DNA of 45,628 nucleotides, taken from Dinoroseobacter sp034111085 (lineage in GTDB: Bacteria > Pseudomonadota > Alphaproteobacteria > Rhodobacterales > Rhodobacteraceae). The translations under genes and the position numbers were made by a program. Under the pieces are notes generated by a model, which saw nothing but the letters and a program-made list of their open reading frames with translations, had not been told where the DNA came from and ran no database searches. The stretch is from the NCBI GenBank assembly GCA_034111085.1, contig JAWUXZ010000050.1, positions 1 through 45,628 of the forward strand, in the 5' to 3' direction. Shown one piece after another: positions 44,037 through 45,628 of this stretch (the stretch's first letter is position 1; each line of letters opens with the position of its first letter).

Positions 44037-45530
44037 ATGGCGTTTTACGAGAACAAGCGGGAGCACTACGGCGGCTCACTTGTGCTGTTTCAACGTAACC
44101 TCGCAGTCGCTGTTCCTAACTCAAAAACGCACCGCCAGCCCAACTGGTACATGCGACTGAAAATTGGTGGGCGCAAAGGCTACGTTACGCGCAGCACTAA
44201 GCTGACTGTTTACGAAGATGCATACGAGTTTGCGAAGAGCGAACTGTTACGGCTGCAACAAGCTGCGCGGCTTGGGCACAGCTTGGATGAATACACTTTT
44301 GATAAGCACTGGAACGATTGGTATGAGCGCAACTTGCGCAACGGCACATGGCAAGAAGCTCGTGCACGTTGGCATAAAATGTATTTCAAACGTTACTTCA
44401 AAGACTACTTTTCCAATAGTGACAGCAGTTCAATGCTGCTTAACGACATAACCTCGCAGGTTGCGGCGGGATACTGGGATTGGCGCAAGAGCTATTGGAG
44501 TACTGATAATGCTGCAAAACTGCAAAGCTACAATCCGAAACGACGTGGCGCGAAAACGCGAGGCACAGCTAACGCGAAGAAAACGCCCGCACTAAAGACG
44601 CTGCAAATGGAGCAAAGCGCACTTAATCAGATTTTCTACGATGCGATGGAACATGGGCGCATGCAGCAAATCGTTAAGATGCGTGTTGCTTCAAAGGGCC
44701 AAGCGCCAAGCAGGCGTGCTGGCTTTGACACTGGCAGCGAGCATCTGGTGCTGGTGCGTAACTTGCGTAGCTATAGGAATTGTGTGGGGCGATTTGCAAG
44801 CGAGGGGCTGAACGCGTGGCACAAATTGCATCGTGCGCAACTGTCATATTTTATTATGTTCTTATTGCACAGCGGCTTACGCGTTGGCGAGGCACGGCAG
44901 ATGCGTTGGAGCGATGTTAAACTGGACGAGGTTGTTGAAGGCGAAGACGAGCGCATTGCGGAAGTGCGGGTGAGCAAGGCGACGAAAAAAGGACAAGCGC
45001 GCCATGTGCAGACACAGCCAAGCGCAAATAACGCACTTAAAGAATGGCAAAAAGTATCGCCACATAATGCGAAAAATGACTTTGTTTGGTTTGGACAGCA
45101 ACTTGATACAGACGGCAAAGCTAAGCAGATTGGCGACCTAAACAAAAGCTTTCAGCAGTATCTGCGTAGTATTGAGTTTGAGAAAAGGCAAGATGGACTG
45201 CTCTACGACAGAGATGGGGACAGGCGCAGTTTGTATAGCTTGCGTCACACATACGCTACGCTGCGCTTGGAGAAGGGCGACGTGAGCGTTTATGACTTGA
45301 GCATAAACATGGGCTGCAAGGTGAAGCAGATTGAACCGCATTACAGCCATGTCGTTTCAAAGCAGCGCAGGCAGCAAATTACCAAAACTAACAGGAAGAA
45401 GAAACCAGTTGATGCATGGCAGGGCGCTGCAATGCAAAACGATGTGTTTATGGCTGAGGCTATGCGCCGTTACAAAGCAGGTGAGTTGACGGAAGAAGTA
45501 TTTTTGGGAATAGTAAATGCACAAAAGTAA
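44037..45530 (+). CDS. tyrosine recombinase / phage-type integrase
   Basis: A 497-residue site-specific recombinase. The C-terminal catalytic domain shows Arg282 in SGLRVGEARQMRW, Arg403-His404 in YSLRHTYATLRLE and nucleophile Tyr436 in EPHYSHV. The usual His three residues before the second Arg is Tyr (YSLR), a known variation. The N-terminal part (residues about 80-240) is the DNA-binding core-type domain, long and basic. It has a weak ribosome binding site. Codon use and GC differ from the ribosomal genes next to it. It probably catalyses integration of the element that starts after rpsI; no attachment repeats could be identified within the window. Confidence 0.88.
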   Translation: MAFYENKREHYGGSLVLFQRNLAVAVPNSKTHRQPNWYMRLKIGGRKGYVTRSTKLTVYEDAYEFAKSELLRLQQAARLGHSLDEYTFDKHWNDWYERNLRNGTWQEARARWHKMYFKRYFKDYFSNSDSSSMLLNDITSQVAAGYWDWRKSYWSTDNAAKLQSYNPKRRGAKTRGTANAKKTPALKTLQMEQSALNQIFYDAMEHGRMQQIVKMRVASKGQAPSRRAGFDTGSEHLVLVRNLRSYRNCVGRFASEGLNAWHKLHRAQLSYFIMFLLHSGLRVGEARQMRWSDVKLDEVVEGEDERIAEVRVSKATKKGQARHVQTQPSANNALKEWQKVSPHNAKNDFVWFGQQLDTDGKAKQIGDLNKSFQQYLRSIEFEKRQDGLLYDRDGDRRSLYSLRHTYATLRLEKGDVSVYDLSINMGCKVKQIEPHYSHVVSKQRRQQITKTNRKKKPVDAWQGAAMQNDVFMAEAMRRYKAGELTEEVFLGIVNAQK

Positions 45531-45628
45531 TATGAAGTAGTCGGCTATGAGGATGCTAGCGCTGGCTCTCGTTTGTGCTTCGTACAGCACAATTTGCGTG
45601 CGTTCGGCTATTTTGTTTGCGCGAAGGT

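Noticed and set aside
44019..44753. 13-bp direct repeat GCATCTGGTGCTG at 44019-44031 and 44741-44753 as a possible attachment site
   Set aside because: Repeats of this length are expected by chance in 45 kb, and one copy lies inside the recombinase coding sequence.
45547..45628. Hydrophobic frame beginning at ATG 45547 and open to the window end
   Set aside because: Only 27 codons are visible, with no strong ribosome binding site; possible partial gene but unsupported.
1..45628. CRISPR arrays, insertion sequences, rRNA genes or defence systems
   Set aside because: No spaced repeat arrays, transposase genes or rRNA motifs were seen; the only mobile-element gene is the recombinase at the right end.

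Overview
The window looks like a chromosomal segment of a marine alphaproteobacterium, most likely order Rhodobacterales (Roseobacter group). This rests on gene content and order: a sciP-ctrA pair, a pyrH-frr-uppS-cdsA-dxr-rseP-bamA-skp-fabZ-lpxA-lpxI-lpxB envelope cluster using lpxI, a Hint_2-domain protein, a cytochrome c'/dihaem cytochrome pair, and the general codon usage. It is mostly core chromosome with two accessory-looking ends.

Layout. (1) 1-2900: tRNA-Leu(CAA), about 870 bp with no convincing gene, a LamG-like/Hint_2 protein starting at TTG, and a small membrane protein. (2) 2883-12807, minus strand: an AraC-family regulator, a Tat-exported dipeptide/oligopeptide-type binding protein, two permeases, a fused two-domain ATPase, and an FAD/GcvT-type dimethylglycine/sarcosine dehydrogenase-like enzyme. 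This reads as an import-and-demethylate locus for an unknown N-methylated compound. A TTGTC..GACA near-palindrome occurs upstream of both the binding protein and the dehydrogenase. (3) 12925-26059: miaA divergent from the envelope cluster. (4) 26056-34482: two c-type cytochromes, mnmA, sciP, ctrA, ligA, recG and a tiny membrane protein ending at a strong terminator. (5) 34660-42321: NifU-like protein, hisI, ThiE-like protein, trmJ, ctaA, an M32 carboxypeptidase, a crotonase-fold protein, a thioesterase, and speD-speE. (6) 42643-43601: rplM-rpsI and terminator. (7) 43660-end: lower-GC DNA with a small exported protein and a tyrosine recombinase, the likely edge of a genomic island.

The most striking observation is that three important genes have damaged 3' ends while the rest of their conserved C-terminus is still present. 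uppS is interrupted by an in-frame TAA exactly where the family has a catalytically important Glu. bamA is interrupted by an in-frame TAA 17 codons before a textbook C-terminal beta-signal ending in Phe. sciP has a one-base frameshift just before its conserved C-terminus. The two stops are each one G-to-T change from GAA. Many other genes here end normally at TAA, so a general code change is not supported. Sequence or assembly error, real mutation, or recoding cannot be separated from the sequence alone.
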